A stretch of 37,995 nucleotides of DNA from Hyphomicrobiales bacterium (GTDB taxonomy: Bacteria; Pseudomonadota; Alphaproteobacteria; Rhizobiales; Rhizobiaceae), in the NCBI GenBank assembly GCA_024225445.1, contig JAAEMP010000039.1, positions 1 through 37,995 of the forward strand. Direction: 5' to 3'. This document shows, in pieces, positions 26,881 to 35,489 of the stretch. The first letter of the stretch is position 1, and every line of letters starts with the position of its first letter. Made by a program: the position numbers and the translations under genes. Under the pieces are notes generated by a model. It saw nothing but the letters and a program-made list of their open reading frames with translations. It was not told where the DNA came from and did no database searches.

Positions 26881-27966
26881 ATGGCCAAAGCGCAACCGAT
26901 CAGAGCTCTCGCCAATTTCGTCGAAAATCGCCTCATGTCTGGAAGTGCGGGATCTGATGAAAGGTCTGGGCTTCAAGAAAGAAAGATTGCTTTTCTGAAT
27001 GCCCAGTTGTTGCCGGGCTCAGTATTTGCCAAACCTCAATTTATTGACAATTTGATTTGCGAGCAATCCTTCAGGCCACAATATCTGGCATTAAAGCAGG
27101 CCGGGTTTTCCGTCAGTCCCGAATTGGTCCTTACTCCGTCTCGGCAGGAAAATGGCAAAGAAAACGAAATTGGAGCCTGTCTGGTGCTTGCCGGGAAATA
27201 CCGTGCTGTAAACGAGATTATGATTGAGCGTGCCCATTGCCTTACCCGCAAGGGCGGAATGATAGTTGTTGCAGGTGCCAAGAACGTTGGAATTGGCAGC
27301 CTGCGCAAGAGGCTCTCCCAAACATCAGATATCATGGAAAGTATGTCAAAATTCCATAGTGTGGTGTTCGTGTTAGAGAGCAAAGCAACAATTGGCGAGA
27401 AATCTGACATGAAGATTCCTGGTAACGTGAATATCAAGAATCAGAAATATGATACCGGACATGGCCTGTTTTCCGCGCAAGCCATTGATCAGGGTTCGGC
27501 TCTGCTGGCGCAACATTTTGATAATCGGCTATCAGGAAAATTTGCTGATCTGGGCGCCGGCTGGGGGTATTTATCTGCCGAACTGGCAAAGCGCTCTGTC
27601 AATATTACCGGGTTGGACCTGTATGAAGCAGACTGGAACGGAATTATCGCCTGCAGGCAAAACCTGGAAGACATCGCTGAAAATATCGAGACCGGCTTTT
27701 ATTGGCACGATGTAACATCTGAACCCATATCAAGAAGATATGACGGGGTGATCTTGAACCCGCCATTTCACCTGGGCAGCGAGACCAGTCTTGAGTTAGG
27801 GCTGGCTTTCATCAGAACGGCTGCGGAAATTTTGCGTACCAATGGCATAATGTTAATGGTTGCCAACCGGCATCTTGCCTATGAGCGAACGATAGATCGT
27901 CATTTTTCATCTTTCAGATTACTGGAGGAGAAAGCTGGATATAAGATTATTTTTGCCAAAATTTAG
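26881..27966 (+). CDS. RsmC-like class I SAM-dependent methyltransferase
   Basis: A 361-residue methyltransferase related to RsmC/RlmG, the 16S/23S rRNA guanine-N2 methyltransferases. A degenerate N-terminal methyltransferase-like half (residues ~1-180) precedes a catalytic half with GLFSAQAIDQGSALLAQHF, the SAM-binding FADLGAGWGYLSAELAK near residue 222, and the base-methylating NPPF signature in VILNPPFHLG near residue 297. NPPF is typical of N-methylation of a base amino group. The usual annotation would be 16S rRNA m2G1207 methyltransferase. The fold is certain; the target nucleotide is inferred. It starts 48 bp after gshB. Confidence 0.85.
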   Translation: MAKAQPIRALANFVENRLMSGSAGSDERSGLQERKIAFLNAQLLPGSVFAKPQFIDNLICEQSFRPQYLALKQAGFSVSPELVLTPSRQENGKENEIGACLVLAGKYRAVNEIMIERAHCLTRKGGMIVVAGAKNVGIGSLRKRLSQTSDIMESMSKFHSVVFVLESKATIGEKSDMKIPGNVNIKNQKYDTGHGLFSAQAIDQGSALLAQHFDNRLSGKFADLGAGWGYLSAELAKRSVNITGLDLYEADWNGIIACRQNLEDIAENIETGFYWHDVTSEPISRRYDGVILNPPFHLGSETSLELGLAFIRTAAEILRTNGIMLMVANRHLAYERTIDRHFSSFRLLEEKAGYKIIFAKI

Positions 27967-27967
27967 G

Positions 27968-27990
27968 CCTGAACCGGAATATCAGGTTTT
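27968..27990 (+). terminator. Weak terminator-like hairpin after the methyltransferase gene
   Basis: CCTGA (27968-27972) and TCAGG (27982-27986) pair around a 9-base loop and are followed by TTTT. The stem is only five pairs and begins two bases past the stop codon at 27966, so it may be a weak terminator before the Tad-like genes. Confidence 0.35.
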
Positions 27991-28103
27991 ATAAGTTCTT
28001 AATAAAAACGGGCAAGTTTTATTGGTACTGCTAACGAAGGGTAAACAATATCGTGTTATCGTTCATCAATCGTTATCGGAATAATCTATGTAGGTGTTGT
28101 AAA

Positions 28104-28661
28104 ATGTCAGTGTCCTGGTCATCAAGCATCAGATTTTGCAAGCGAATATCGGAGAATTTGAACTCTAAGAGTTTCAGCTCAGATGAAAGAGGTGCAACGG
28201 CCGTTGAATTTGGTCTTGTCGCATTCCCATTTTTCTTTTTGCTAACCGCCGTTATTGAAGCTTCACTGTTTTTCTTTGCCGGGCAAATGCTGGAAAGTGC
28301 TGTAGACAGGGTTGGGCGCCAGGTCAGAACCGGGCAACTGGATTCTTCAACAACCCAGGCAGAGCTAAAAACCGCGGTTTGTGATGAGGCTTCCGTGCTT
28401 TTCAATTGTTCCACTTTACTGATAGATGTGAAATCCGCTGCAACTTTTACCGGATTGGGTGACCCGCCAACAATAAGTGGCGGCGAACTTGATCCCGCCG
28501 ATTTTGGTTTTAGTTCGCCCGGTTCTGCAAAAATCATGCGAATTACGGTGACCTATGAATGGCCGGTATTCAGTAATTATGTTGCCTCTCACCTTGCTGA
28601 TTTAAATAGTGGAAATGCGCTTCTCACCGCGATGTCGGTATTCCGTACAGAACCGTATTAA
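28104..28661 (+). CDS. TadE-like pseudopilin-family protein 1
   Basis: A 185-residue protein of the TadE/TadG class, minor pseudopilin-like components of the Flp/Tad pilus apparatus. After a polar N-terminus it has the signature ERGATAVEFGLVAFPFFFLLT, a Glu-containing type-IV-prepilin-like hydrophobic helix, then periplasmic sequence with two Cys (AVCDEASVLFNCSTL). The frame is open from a GTG at 28053, but AGGTG eight bases before the ATG at 28104 supports that start. It is followed by a second TadE-like gene. No tadA, rcpA, cpaB or flp gene is in the window. Confidence 0.88.
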   Translation: MSVSWSSSIRFCKRISENLNSKSFSSDERGATAVEFGLVAFPFFFLLTAVIEASLFFFAGQMLESAVDRVGRQVRTGQLDSSTTQAELKTAVCDEASVLFNCSTLLIDVKSAATFTGLGDPPTISGGELDPADFGFSSPGSAKIMRITVTYEWPVFSNYVASHLADLNSGNALLTAMSVFRTEPY

Positions 28662-28756
28662 CCACGCTTAAATAAATGAAACTCGAAACAACGCAGCAAA
28701 GACAACAATCTAAACGCATGACATTAACCCAGTGGGGAAGTCTTTAAGGATACAAA

Positions 28757-29356
28757 ATGGCAGCAACAGGGAACAAATTTGCAAATCTGAAATCCGGTGT
28801 TCAGAATCTGGTTTCAAAATTCCGTGAAAATTGCGAAGGGGTTGCCGCGCTTGAGTTTGCGTTGATAGCACCCATCATGATCATGCTGTTTGTCGGGACT
28901 CTGGAAGTCTCGGCCGCGGTGTCTGTAAACCGCAAGGTATCACGAATTTCCAGCGTTGTTGGAGATCTTGTAACGCAAAGCACTGATCTTAGCAGTTCAG
29001 ATATCGCAAATATCATGAGTGTTTCCACTGACATTATGGAACCATACAGCAATTCTGTTAAAATTCGTCTCACCGGCATCACTATTGCCGGTGGTGTAGC
29101 GACAGTTTCATGGGGCTGCAATCAGGGCTGGACTTCAGTAGCAGACGGCTCAGTATATACTGTGCCAACTGCCATTAAAATCGATGGTACATTTCTGGTC
29201 GCCGCACGGGTACAGACTACATATCAGCCTATGGTAGGCTGGGCGCGATACAGCGAATCAGCCGGTATCAGTTTCGACAATACCTCTGTTACTATGGATG
29301 AGGAGATATTTCTTCGTCCAAGAATCGGTTCGAGTGTCAAGGTGGTAAACTGCTGA
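28757..29356 (+). CDS. TadE-like pseudopilin-family protein 2
   Basis: Second TadE-type protein, 199 residues, with the motif CEGVAALEFALIAPIMIMLFV (Glu in the hydrophobic helix, as in protein 1), then VNRKVSRISSVVGDLVTQS and a beta-rich periplasmic domain. A GGA-containing Shine-Dalgarno (AAGGATACAAA) precedes the ATG. It lies 95 bp behind the first, so they probably form one operon. The pair probably works with Tad machinery encoded elsewhere; it could instead be a free-standing envelope protein set. Confidence 0.88.
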   Translation: MAATGNKFANLKSGVQNLVSKFRENCEGVAALEFALIAPIMIMLFVGTLEVSAAVSVNRKVSRISSVVGDLVTQSTDLSSSDIANIMSVSTDIMEPYSNSVKIRLTGITIAGGVATVSWGCNQGWTSVADGSVYTVPTAIKIDGTFLVAARVQTTYQPMVGWARYSESAGISFDNTSVTMDEEIFLRPRIGSSVKVVNC

Positions 29357-29390
29357 ATTATCATCCCCAAATGCTGCAACAGGAAAGGAT

Positions 29391-30335
29391 CTATTGATCG
29401 GCGGAAGGTATTTCGTGCTGTTCAGATTTTTCTTTTGCTGGTGCCAGCGAATTTACATATTCAATAATAGGCAAAAACTGGCCGTGGCGGGCAATTGCAA
29501 ATCCACCACCGAAAACCGGTTCGATAGAATCATAGGCAACCGGGTCATTGTTGAACATTGTACTTAGTACATCGCGCAATAAAATTTTTGCTTCTACCGC
29601 CAGCGTTTTTCTGACGACATGTGGCCGATGGGGAATGGTTGAAGATTCCCAGATAATCCGGTAGGGAATGGATGTGCCACCATTGAGTTCGGCTATCAGT
29701 TTCAACGTGCCACTTGAATAGCCGACAGCGGGATCCCCGCTGAGGGAACTCCAGCCAATTATGGTATCATACTTACCCGCGACAAACTGCTTGATCACTT
29801 CCTCACCAGAATTGGCAAATTCAATATTCTCAGCCAGTTCCACCCCTTTTGACTTCAATTCAAAAGCCGCAAATTTATAACCGGCAAAAGAGGATTTTGA
29901 CAGTCCTGCTATTTTGGCACCGGCAAGTTCCCCGATTTTCTGCGGCCCGTTTTCAGACGAGATAACAACCGACTTGTAACTCTCGCTGCCATCGGAAGAT
30001 TTGGGAATGACGATGGGTTCAACACATTCACAGTTTCTCCATGCTGATGCATAGGCCGCGGATGAATAGATTGCATATTCGATGCGCGCTGCTACATGGG
30101 CATTGATCAAAATACGATAATTTTTTGCCACAATTATTTCGACATTCAGCCCCAGCGCTTCAGCCAGCGCCAGTCTGAAAGGTTCGACTTTCGCGTAAGT
30201 GTCCTCAAGGTTTCCGCTGGCAACCAATCCCACCCGAAACGTTCCGATATCATTACGCCAGTCGGCTATCGCCTGTTGCGGTGAGATGGCATAGCAGCCA
30301 ATCAAAATGGTAAGTATTATGCCCAGTCGACTCAT
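29391..30335 (-). CDS. PhnD-like periplasmic substrate-binding protein
   Basis: Phosphate/phosphite/phosphonate ABC-type binding protein (PhnD/SsuA fold). From the ATG at 30335 (314 residues) it begins with a good signal peptide, SRLGIILTILIGCYAISPQQAIADW. The frame is open to a TTG at 30458, but earlier starts would bury the signal. The body has FRVGLVASGNLEDTYAKVEPFRLALAEALGLNV, YAIYSSAAYASAW, LAGAKIAGLSKSSFAGYKF, and VIKQFVAGKYDTIIGWSSL (first quoted in part). No permease or ATPase gene is adjacent, so it is an orphan binding protein; the ligand is unknown. Confidence 0.85.
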   Translation of the reverse strand: MSRLGIILTILIGCYAISPQQAIADWRNDIGTFRVGLVASGNLEDTYAKVEPFRLALAEALGLNVEIIVAKNYRILINAHVAARIEYAIYSSAAYASAWRNCECVEPIVIPKSSDGSESYKSVVISSENGPQKIGELAGAKIAGLSKSSFAGYKFAAFELKSKGVELAENIEFANSGEEVIKQFVAGKYDTIIGWSSLSGDPAVGYSSGTLKLIAELNGGTSIPYRIIWESSTIPHRPHVVRKTLAVEAKILLRDVLSTMFNNDPVAYDSIEPVFGGGFAIARHGQFLPIIEYVNSLAPAKEKSEQHEIPSADQ

Positions 30336-30612
30336 TTTTCTGTCTATTGGTTTAGGCGACAGCCACATCAGACGGGTGATAGACCGGTAAATACAACAAA
30401 AAAGGAAATTATTATTCGACATGGGTGATTTCTGTACGAAGCCGTTGAAAGTCAGCAAGTTCTTAATCTACTTTGCAGGTGCTTTGATTCTGCTAATATG
30501 CCATGATGCATTGAAGCGGGGTCACTGACAACAGCATTTGTCGTTTCAGGCGTCGTACACAACATCATCCAGCACAATTGTTACAACAAAAGAGAATAAT
30601 TTAGGAGGAAAT

Positions 30613-31833
30613 ATGGCGAGGGCATTTCTTTTTGTACTGGATTCATTTGGTATTGGCGGGGCGCCGGATGCAGAACAGTTTGGCGATACCGGATCCAACA
30701 CGCTTGGACATATTGCTGCTGCCTGCCTGAATGGTGAAGCTGATGTTGAGAGTGCACGCAACGGGTCGCTCAAAGTGCCCAATATGGAAAGCCTTGGCCT
30801 GGGTCTGGCTGCCCGCGAAGCTTGTGGTGAATTGCCCGCGGGATTTTCCCATAATCCGGAGTTGAAGGGGTTTTGGGCGAATGCCGCAGAAGTTTCAAAA
30901 GGCAAAGACACGCCATCCGGTCATTGGGAAATCGCTGGCGTTCCGGTTAATTTTGACTGGGGATACTTCCCTACGCAAATTCCATGTTTTCCCAGGGAAT
31001 TAACCGATGCGCTGATAAGCCAATGCAAGCTCGCCGGCATCATCGGCAACCGCCATGCTTCCGGCACCCAGATCATTGCCGAACTGGGGGAAGAGCACAT
31101 AGCTACCGGCAATTTGATAGCTTACACCTCGGCAGATTCTGTATTGCAGCTTGCCGCTCACGAAGAATATTTTGGTCTGGATCGGTTGCTGGAAATTTGT
31201 CAAATTGCCTACAAACTTGTCGAGCCATACAATATCGGGCGCGTTATTGCCCGTCCGTTTGTCGGGGAGAATGCCGACAATTTTGAGCGAACCGGAAATC
31301 GCCGCGATTATTCTATTCCCCCACCTGAACCCACGCTGCTGGACAGATTGAACGATGCTGGAAGGCAGGTTATTGCCGTCGGAAAAATTGCCGATATTTA
31401 TGCCCATTGCGGCCCCACGGATGTGCGAAAAGCCAACGGCAATGAAGCATTGTTTGAAGCCACATTGAAAGCCATGGATGATGCATCGCACGGAGATCTG
31501 GTTTTTACAAATTTTGTCGATTTCGATATGCTGTACGGCCATCGCAGAGATATTCCCGGTTACGCCGCCGCACTTGAATTATTTGATTTGCGACTACCGC
31601 AGATAATCGACAAGTTACAACCTGGCGACCTGATGATACTGACCGCAGATCATGGCTGTGATCCCAGTTGGCCTGGCAACGAACACACAAGGGAACAGGT
31701 GCCTGTTCTGGTTTTTGGCCCGGATCTTGCCCCGGGCTCTGCCGGCTCTCTTCACACTTTTGCGGATATTGGGGCAACCATTGCCAGGCATCTGGGCATT
31801 GATGCAGGGCCAAATGGTCGTTCATTTCTGTAA
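30613..31833 (+). CDS. deoB: Phosphopentomutase
   Basis: Alkaline-phosphatase-superfamily mutase that interconverts (deoxy)ribose 1- and 5-phosphates in nucleoside catabolism, with Mn2+. 406 residues: [20 protein letters not shown], the catalytic-Thr region [25 protein letters not shown], and [28 protein letters not shown] with metal-binding Asp/His. A near-perfect Shine-Dalgarno, AGGAGG at 30603-30608, fixes the start at 30613 although the frame is open to 30538. upp follows 141 bp downstream. In many relatives deoB, an adenosine deaminase gene and upp lie together; here no deaminase is present between them. Confidence 0.97.
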   Translation: MARAFLFVLDSFGIGGAPDAEQFGDTGSNTLGHIAAACLNGEADVESARNGSLKVPNMESLGLGLAAREACGELPAGFSHNPELKGFWANAAEVSKGKDTPSGHWEIAGVPVNFDWGYFPTQIPCFPRELTDALISQCKLAGIIGNRHASGTQIIAELGEEHIATGNLIAYTSADSVLQLAAHEEYFGLDRLLEICQIAYKLVEPYNIGRVIARPFVGENADNFERTGNRRDYSIPPPEPTLLDRLNDAGRQVIAVGKIADIYAHCGPTDVRKANGNEALFEATLKAMDDASHGDLVFTNFVDFDMLYGHRRDIPGYAAALELFDLRLPQIIDKLQPGDLMILTADHGCDPSWPGNEHTREQVPVLVFGPDLAPGSAGSLHTFADIGATIARHLGIDAGPNGRSFL

Positions 31834-31974
31834 TATCAGTATCTTTTGCAGCAACGATACTCTTATGATGCAATTGCCTGTATACAGATAAAAAAAACCG
31901 CCACTCACCGCTTGAGAAAGCCTCTCATGGGGGCGATAGTAACTTCCAGGATTTGAATTATCAGGAGTGCACCC

Positions 31975-32613
31975 ATGTCGTCCACGTCGAATGTCAACGT
32001 AATTGATCACCCGCTGATCCAGCACAAACTAACCAAGATGCGCGATATCAACACATCGACTGCCGGTTTCAGGCAGCTATTGCGCGAGATTTCACTTTTG
32101 CTGTGCTACGAGGTAACCCGCAATCTGGAATTGACAACGGATATGATCGAAACACCATTGACAAAAATGGAGGCTCCGGTTCTGGCCGGGAAAAAACTGG
32201 TATTTGCTTCAATTCTGCGAGCCGGCAACGGCCTGCTTGAAGGTATGCTGGATCTGGTTCCTTCCGCAAGAGTGGCACATGTGGGCCTGTATCGTGACCA
32301 TCAGACACTGGAGGCAATTGAGTATTATTTCAAAGCGCCTGATGACATTTCCGATCGCCTGGTAATTGTTGTTGACCCGATGCTGGCAACCGCCAATTCC
32401 GCCACCGCAGCGATTGAAAAACTGAAGGAGCGTGGAGCCAACAATATTCGTTTCTTATGCCTGCTTGCTGCCCCCGAAGGCATTGAGGCTTTCACCAGAG
32501 CGCAACCGGAAATTCCGATTTATACGGCGTCGATTGACAGTCATCTGAACGAAAATGGTTATATCGTACCTGGCCTTGGTGATGCCGGTGACCGTTTGTA
32601 CGGCACCAAGTAA
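31975..32613 (+). CDS. upp: Uracil phosphoribosyltransferase
   Basis: Salvage enzyme converting uracil and PRPP to UMP. 212 residues, normal length: [58 protein letters not shown], and the PRPP loop [22 protein letters not shown]. It ends with [24 protein letters not shown] stands eight bases before the ATG. With deoB it recycles nucleoside breakdown products. Confidence 0.97.
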   Translation: MSSTSNVNVIDHPLIQHKLTKMRDINTSTAGFRQLLREISLLLCYEVTRNLELTTDMIETPLTKMEAPVLAGKKLVFASILRAGNGLLEGMLDLVPSARVAHVGLYRDHQTLEAIEYYFKAPDDISDRLVIVVDPMLATANSATAAIEKLKERGANNIRFLCLLAAPEGIEAFTRAQPEIPIYTASIDSHLNENGYIVPGLGDAGDRLYGTK

Positions 32614-32633
32614 ACTGGCAAAAATGCAGCAGC

Positions 32634-32667
32634 ATGACAAAGACTGATAGTTTTTTTGTCATTTTGT
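32634..32667 (+). terminator. Terminator-like hairpin after upp
   Basis: ATGACAAA (32634-32641) and TTTGTCAT (32655-32662) pair perfectly across a 13-base loop and are followed by TTTGTT. The stem is AT-rich, so termination would be inefficient. It lies 20 bases past the upp stop. Confidence 0.4.
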
Positions 32668-32776
32668 TAACCCTGCAACATGGAATCGCTTCCCGGGCAC
32701 ATCCGGTTAGACCAAAGTTAGCTCTATTGCTTCATAGTGGCGATCATATTGATGATTGGCAGCGAAAGAGTTTTCC

Positions 32777-33349
32777 ATGTGGCGTAATCTGGTCCTGGTG
32801 GGATTTATTTGCATAGCGGCATTTCAGGCACCGGTTCTGTTTGAGAGAGTTGTTGATGCGCGCGAAAACTCACGAGCTCAATCGACATCGTTACCAGGCA
32901 AACAAACAGCGCTTGCCACCTCTGGCCGGGCTTCAGGCGGTCACACTGACCGGAAAACCAACCGTACAACACTGGCCGGTAGAAAAGTCCAGATCAGGGC
33001 GGGTTATGGAGGCCATTTCTATACTGAAGTACGCATGAACAATCGACCGGTGAAAGTAATGGTTGATACCGGTGCCACCATGGTCGCGCTCAATGAAACC
33101 ACCGCACGAAAAATCGGCATTCATCTGAAAGCGTCTGACTTCAAATATAAAGTGAATACCGCCAATGGGGTGACAAAAATGGCTTCTGCCATGATCAGGG
33201 AAATCCGGATTGGTAATATTCGCGTACAAAATGTGCGCGCCGGCATTTCCAGGGATGGCGCACTTTCGACGACGTTACTGGGTATGAGTTTCCTCAATCA
33301 ATTAAAGCGTTTCGAGGTTAGCGGTCAGACACTTTTGCTGGAACAATAG
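32777..33349 (+). CDS. Membrane-anchored retropepsin-like aspartic protease (TIGR02281-type)
   Basis: A 190-residue clan AA aspartic protease of a small alphaproteobacterial family. A single N-terminal hydrophobic segment (LVLVGFICIAAFQAPVLF) serves as anchor or signal, followed by a Ser/Thr/Gly-rich linker and a retropepsin domain. That domain has VKVMVDTGATMVALNE (catalytic Asp97 in DTGA), VNTANGVTKMASAMI (flap-like), IRVQNVRAGI and TTLLGMSFLNQLKRFEV. Such enzymes act as homodimers in the periplasm; substrates are unknown. The ATG at 32777 is chosen over an in-frame TTG at 32756. Repeat copy B lies downstream, before rlmB. Confidence 0.87.
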   Translation: MWRNLVLVGFICIAAFQAPVLFERVVDARENSRAQSTSLPGKQTALATSGRASGGHTDRKTNRTTLAGRKVQIRAGYGGHFYTEVRMNNRPVKVMVDTGATMVALNETTARKIGIHLKASDFKYKVNTANGVTKMASAMIREIRIGNIRVQNVRAGISRDGALSTTLLGMSFLNQLKRFEVSGQTLLLEQ

Positions 33350-33425
33350 AAGGCCAAAGCAAGGTTCAAACAGGTAGTCAACGATCAGTGAAAATAATTC
33401 GGCTGGAAATTGCAGGCATGAATTG

Positions 33426-33588
33426 CTAGACCGTTTTTGTTTGCATGGAAACATTTGACCGGTTATTCACGTTTGCTGGATAGGCATGGATTTCGCAGTG
33501 GTCTGGTTGACCACAAGAAAACCATAACGCTGTCCAGAAAGCGTGAATAACCGGTCAAACGATTCAATATAAACATGAAAGCCTCTAG
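33426..33588. repeat. Palindromic element, copy B, directly upstream of rlmB
   Basis: A 163-bp single-unit version of the element found at 11134-11401. The 23-position outer stem (33457-33479 with 33534-33556) has 21 Watson-Crick pairs, one G-T and one mismatch. The 54-base interior matches the length of copy A's interior and shares its CTGGTTGACCACAAG core. The tip is a perfect 6-bp hairpin, GTGGTC-tggtt-GACCAC (33498-33514). The right end, 33555-33588, differs from the right end of copy A at one base. The left end is diverged, sharing mainly CTAGA and TTTGACC. The right boundary lies about ten bases before the rlmB ATG. Confidence 0.85.
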
Positions 33589-33597
33589 AGCACCCGA

Positions 33598-34401
33598 ATG
33601 AGAAATAAATCTTCCCGCCCAAAAAACCGGCAAACCGGCAAAAATTCCGGCCGCTCCAGAAGATCGCCTAAATCCGACAACATCTACCTGTATGGAATTC
33701 ACACAATTGCTGAAGCTCTGGATAATCCCGCGCGGGTAAAGCATCGGCTTCTGGTAACGCTGAACGCCAGTCAACGGCTTGAAAAACAGATCAGGAAAAT
33801 TGGCAGTACACTGGAAATATTCGAGGCCAAACCCCAGGATCTTGACAGATTTGTCGGCCGCGATGCTGTGCACCAGGGTGCAATACTGGAATGTGAGGAG
33901 TTGCCGGCAAAAACATTGGAAGATCTGTCTCCCGGTGCCCGGGTTCTGATTCTTGACCAGGTCAGCGATCCCCATAATGCCGGAGCGATTATGCGCTCCT
34001 GCGTTGCCATGGCGGTGGGCGCACTGATCATCACCAGCCGCAATTCAGCCGCGCAGAGTGCCGTACTGGCAAAATCCGCATCCGGCGCACTCGACCTGAT
34101 TGATCTGATTGTCGTCAGTAATCTGTCGAAAGCCATCGAGAACCTGAATAGTCAGGGTTACCAGACAATCGGGCTGGACAGTGAGGGCCCGGATACTCTG
34201 GAAAATTCCATTCAGGCTTCGGTGCCTGTAGCGCTGGTATTGGGTGCTGAAGGTCGCGGTTTGCGGCAAAAAACCCGCGAAACCTGTTCAGTACTGGCTC
34301 GCCTCGACATGCCTGGAAAAATCAAATCCCTGAATGTTTCAAATGCTGCCATGCTGGCGCTGTATGTAGCCAATCAAAAAGCCGCAATCCAGGGGAGTTG
34401 A
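33598..34401 (+). CDS. rlmB: 23S rRNA 2'-O-ribose methyltransferase (TrmH/RlmB family)
   Basis: SPOUT-family methyltransferase, most likely modifying G2251 of 23S rRNA. 267 residues: a very basic N-terminal tail (SSRPKNRQTGKNSGRSRRSP), a substrate-binding domain starting IYLYGIHTIAEALDNP (in sequence NIYLYGIHTIAEAL), and a trefoil-knot domain with LDQVSDPHNAGAIMRSCVAM, VALVLGAEGRGLRQKTRETC and LNVSNAAMLALY. The ATG at 33598 follows repeat copy B by ~10 bases and has no convincing Shine-Dalgarno, so the element forms its immediate 5' leader. It converges on the basic exported protein gene. Confidence 0.93.
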   Translation: MRNKSSRPKNRQTGKNSGRSRRSPKSDNIYLYGIHTIAEALDNPARVKHRLLVTLNASQRLEKQIRKIGSTLEIFEAKPQDLDRFVGRDAVHQGAILECEELPAKTLEDLSPGARVLILDQVSDPHNAGAIMRSCVAMAVGALIITSRNSAAQSAVLAKSASGALDLIDLIVVSNLSKAIENLNSQGYQTIGLDSEGPDTLENSIQASVPVALVLGAEGRGLRQKTRETCSVLARLDMPGKIKSLNVSNAAMLALYVANQKAAIQGS

Positions 34402-34445
34402 AATCCGGTTTATCGAAGCACCCCAAAGCCCAGCGATGCAAAGTC

Positions 34446-35177
34446 CTACCTTGGCGGGTATATGATTTTTACGCCATTACTTTCAACATAATTTGCTTTA
34501 TCACGTTTACTACCCACGACAATGATTTTGGACGATGAGCGTCTGGTCCCCACACGCATCACGCAATCATAATCCTGTTCACATAATTTGGTATTGTAAT
34601 AAATCGCCGTCATGCCCCTCGGGTCCTCCGGCAAGATGTGGCGGATGATATCATTATTTTGTGACGCCATGGCACCGGTGACGACGATGCGTCTGTTATT
34701 CCCATGATGACTGCGATAGTATTTGCCATGTCCACGGTAACGATGAGACAGTCTGGTATTGCCGGCTCTTTTGTTCAACAGGGCACCGCGCACGTTGATG
34801 ACCGAGGGACCGCGATAGCGTACCGGACGATAGCGGTAATTTTGATAGCTGCCATGTTTTCCATAACGGTAGTGCGTACCGTGACGCTTGGTATATCGTC
34901 GGTGATGACCGGATTTTCTGCTGCTGCGGTGGTGGCCATTATAGTGACGGCGGGTTTTATGGCGTCTGGATGAATGATGTGAACGGGAAATATTTGATTT
35001 TCCGGAAGAATATTTTGTTTTTGCCAGAGCAGTACTTTCAATTGATCCGGTATTAAGCACAAACGTGCTGATCGCCAATACCGCCAGCGCGTGACAAAAT
35101 TGCGAAAAATAATTGCTAGAAATCTCTGAATTTCTGTAATATTGGCGCTTTACCAACCTGTCAAAAACAACGGCCAT
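34446..35177 (-). CDS. Unrecognised exported His/Arg/Tyr-rich protein
   Basis: I do not recognise a named family. The 243-residue product has one hydrophobic N-terminal segment (FCHALAVLAISTFVLN), likely a signal or anchor ending near ESTALA. A strongly basic low-complexity stretch of about 100 residues follows (residues ~60-165), dominated by His, Arg, Ser, Tyr and Gly (e.g. RRHYNGHHRSSRKSGHHRRY). The C-terminal ~75 residues are ordered-looking, with MTAIYYNTKLCEQDYDCVMRVG (two Cys) and KIIVVGSKRDKANYVESNG. The basic region could bind nucleic acid, cell-wall polymers or metal; none is shown. Base composition in the repeats differs from neighbours because of CAT/CGT-rich codons. A CtrA-type site lies 135 bp upstream. 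Confidence 0.75.
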   Translation of the reverse strand: MAVVFDRLVKRQYYRNSEISSNYFSQFCHALAVLAISTFVLNTGSIESTALAKTKYSSGKSNISRSHHSSRRHKTRRHYNGHHRSSRKSGHHRRYTKRHGTHYRYGKHGSYQNYRYRPVRYRGPSVINVRGALLNKRAGNTRLSHRYRGHGKYYRSHHGNNRRIVVTGAMASQNNDIIRHILPEDPRGMTAIYYNTKLCEQDYDCVMRVGTRRSSSKIIVVGSKRDKANYVESNGVKIIYPPR

Positions 35178-35311
35178 AACCTGTTAAATCCACATTTGCA
35201 GTGCGATGCGAAAATGGGCCCGCAACTGACACAATGAATGCGCACTCCTCTGCGCAACGCCACATCAGCTTCGATTTTAAACCGGTGTCGGAGCCTTGCG
35301 CAAGCAATTAG

Positions 35312-35326
35312 TTAACAAATGGTTAA
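35312..35326. promoter_or_regulatory. Candidate CtrA binding site upstream of tRNA-Thr
   Basis: TTAA at 35312-35315 and TTAA at 35323-35326 have a seven-base spacer, and each is followed by C (GTTAAC half-sites). This fits the CtrA full-site pattern. It lies between the minus-strand basic protein (start 35177) and tRNA-Thr (35414). The protein gene is the more likely target because CtrA mainly controls protein genes; that is inference. Confidence 0.5.
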
Positions 35327-35413
35327 CGCTGCCCCGGGCAATTCTGTGAAATAGGCTGGACAAGCTGAAATTTTCTGATAATCAGTCCCGGTGAAAACAA
35401 ATTATCGTTTCAA

Positions 35414-35489
35414 GCCCCTATAGCTCAGCTGGTAGAGCAATTGATTTGTAATCAATAGGTCCGCGGTTCGAGTCCGTGTGGGGGCACCA
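35414..35489 (+). tRNA. tRNA-Thr (anticodon TGT)
   Basis: A complete 76-base cloverleaf with encoded CCA. The acceptor stem GCCCCTA pairs with TGGGGGC (one G-T). The D arm is AGCTCAGCTGGTAGAGC. The anticodon loop TTTGTAA at 35445-35451 carries TGT at 35447-35449 and is closed by ATTGA/TCAAT. The T arm contains GGTTCGAGTCC, followed by discriminator A and CCA at 35487-35489. TGT decodes ACA, threonine. It is the last ancestral-looking gene before the AT-richer accessory pair, and tRNA 3' ends are common integration sites; no repeat of its 3' end was found downstream in this window. Confidence 0.97.

Noticed and set aside
28658-28671. TTAA ... TTAA pair between the two TadE-like genes as a CtrA site
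   Set aside because: The spacer is six bases, not seven.
31911-31925. GAGAAAGCCTCTCATG resembling the end of the palindromic element
   Set aside because: Only nine bases match the element end (AAAGCCTCT), with no core or stem nearby; not a third copy.
34704-34973. Hydrophobic plus-strand open frame opposite the basic exported protein
   Set aside because: It is the mirror of the low-complexity His/Arg codons on the other strand; the minus-strand gene has a signal segment and a sensible length.
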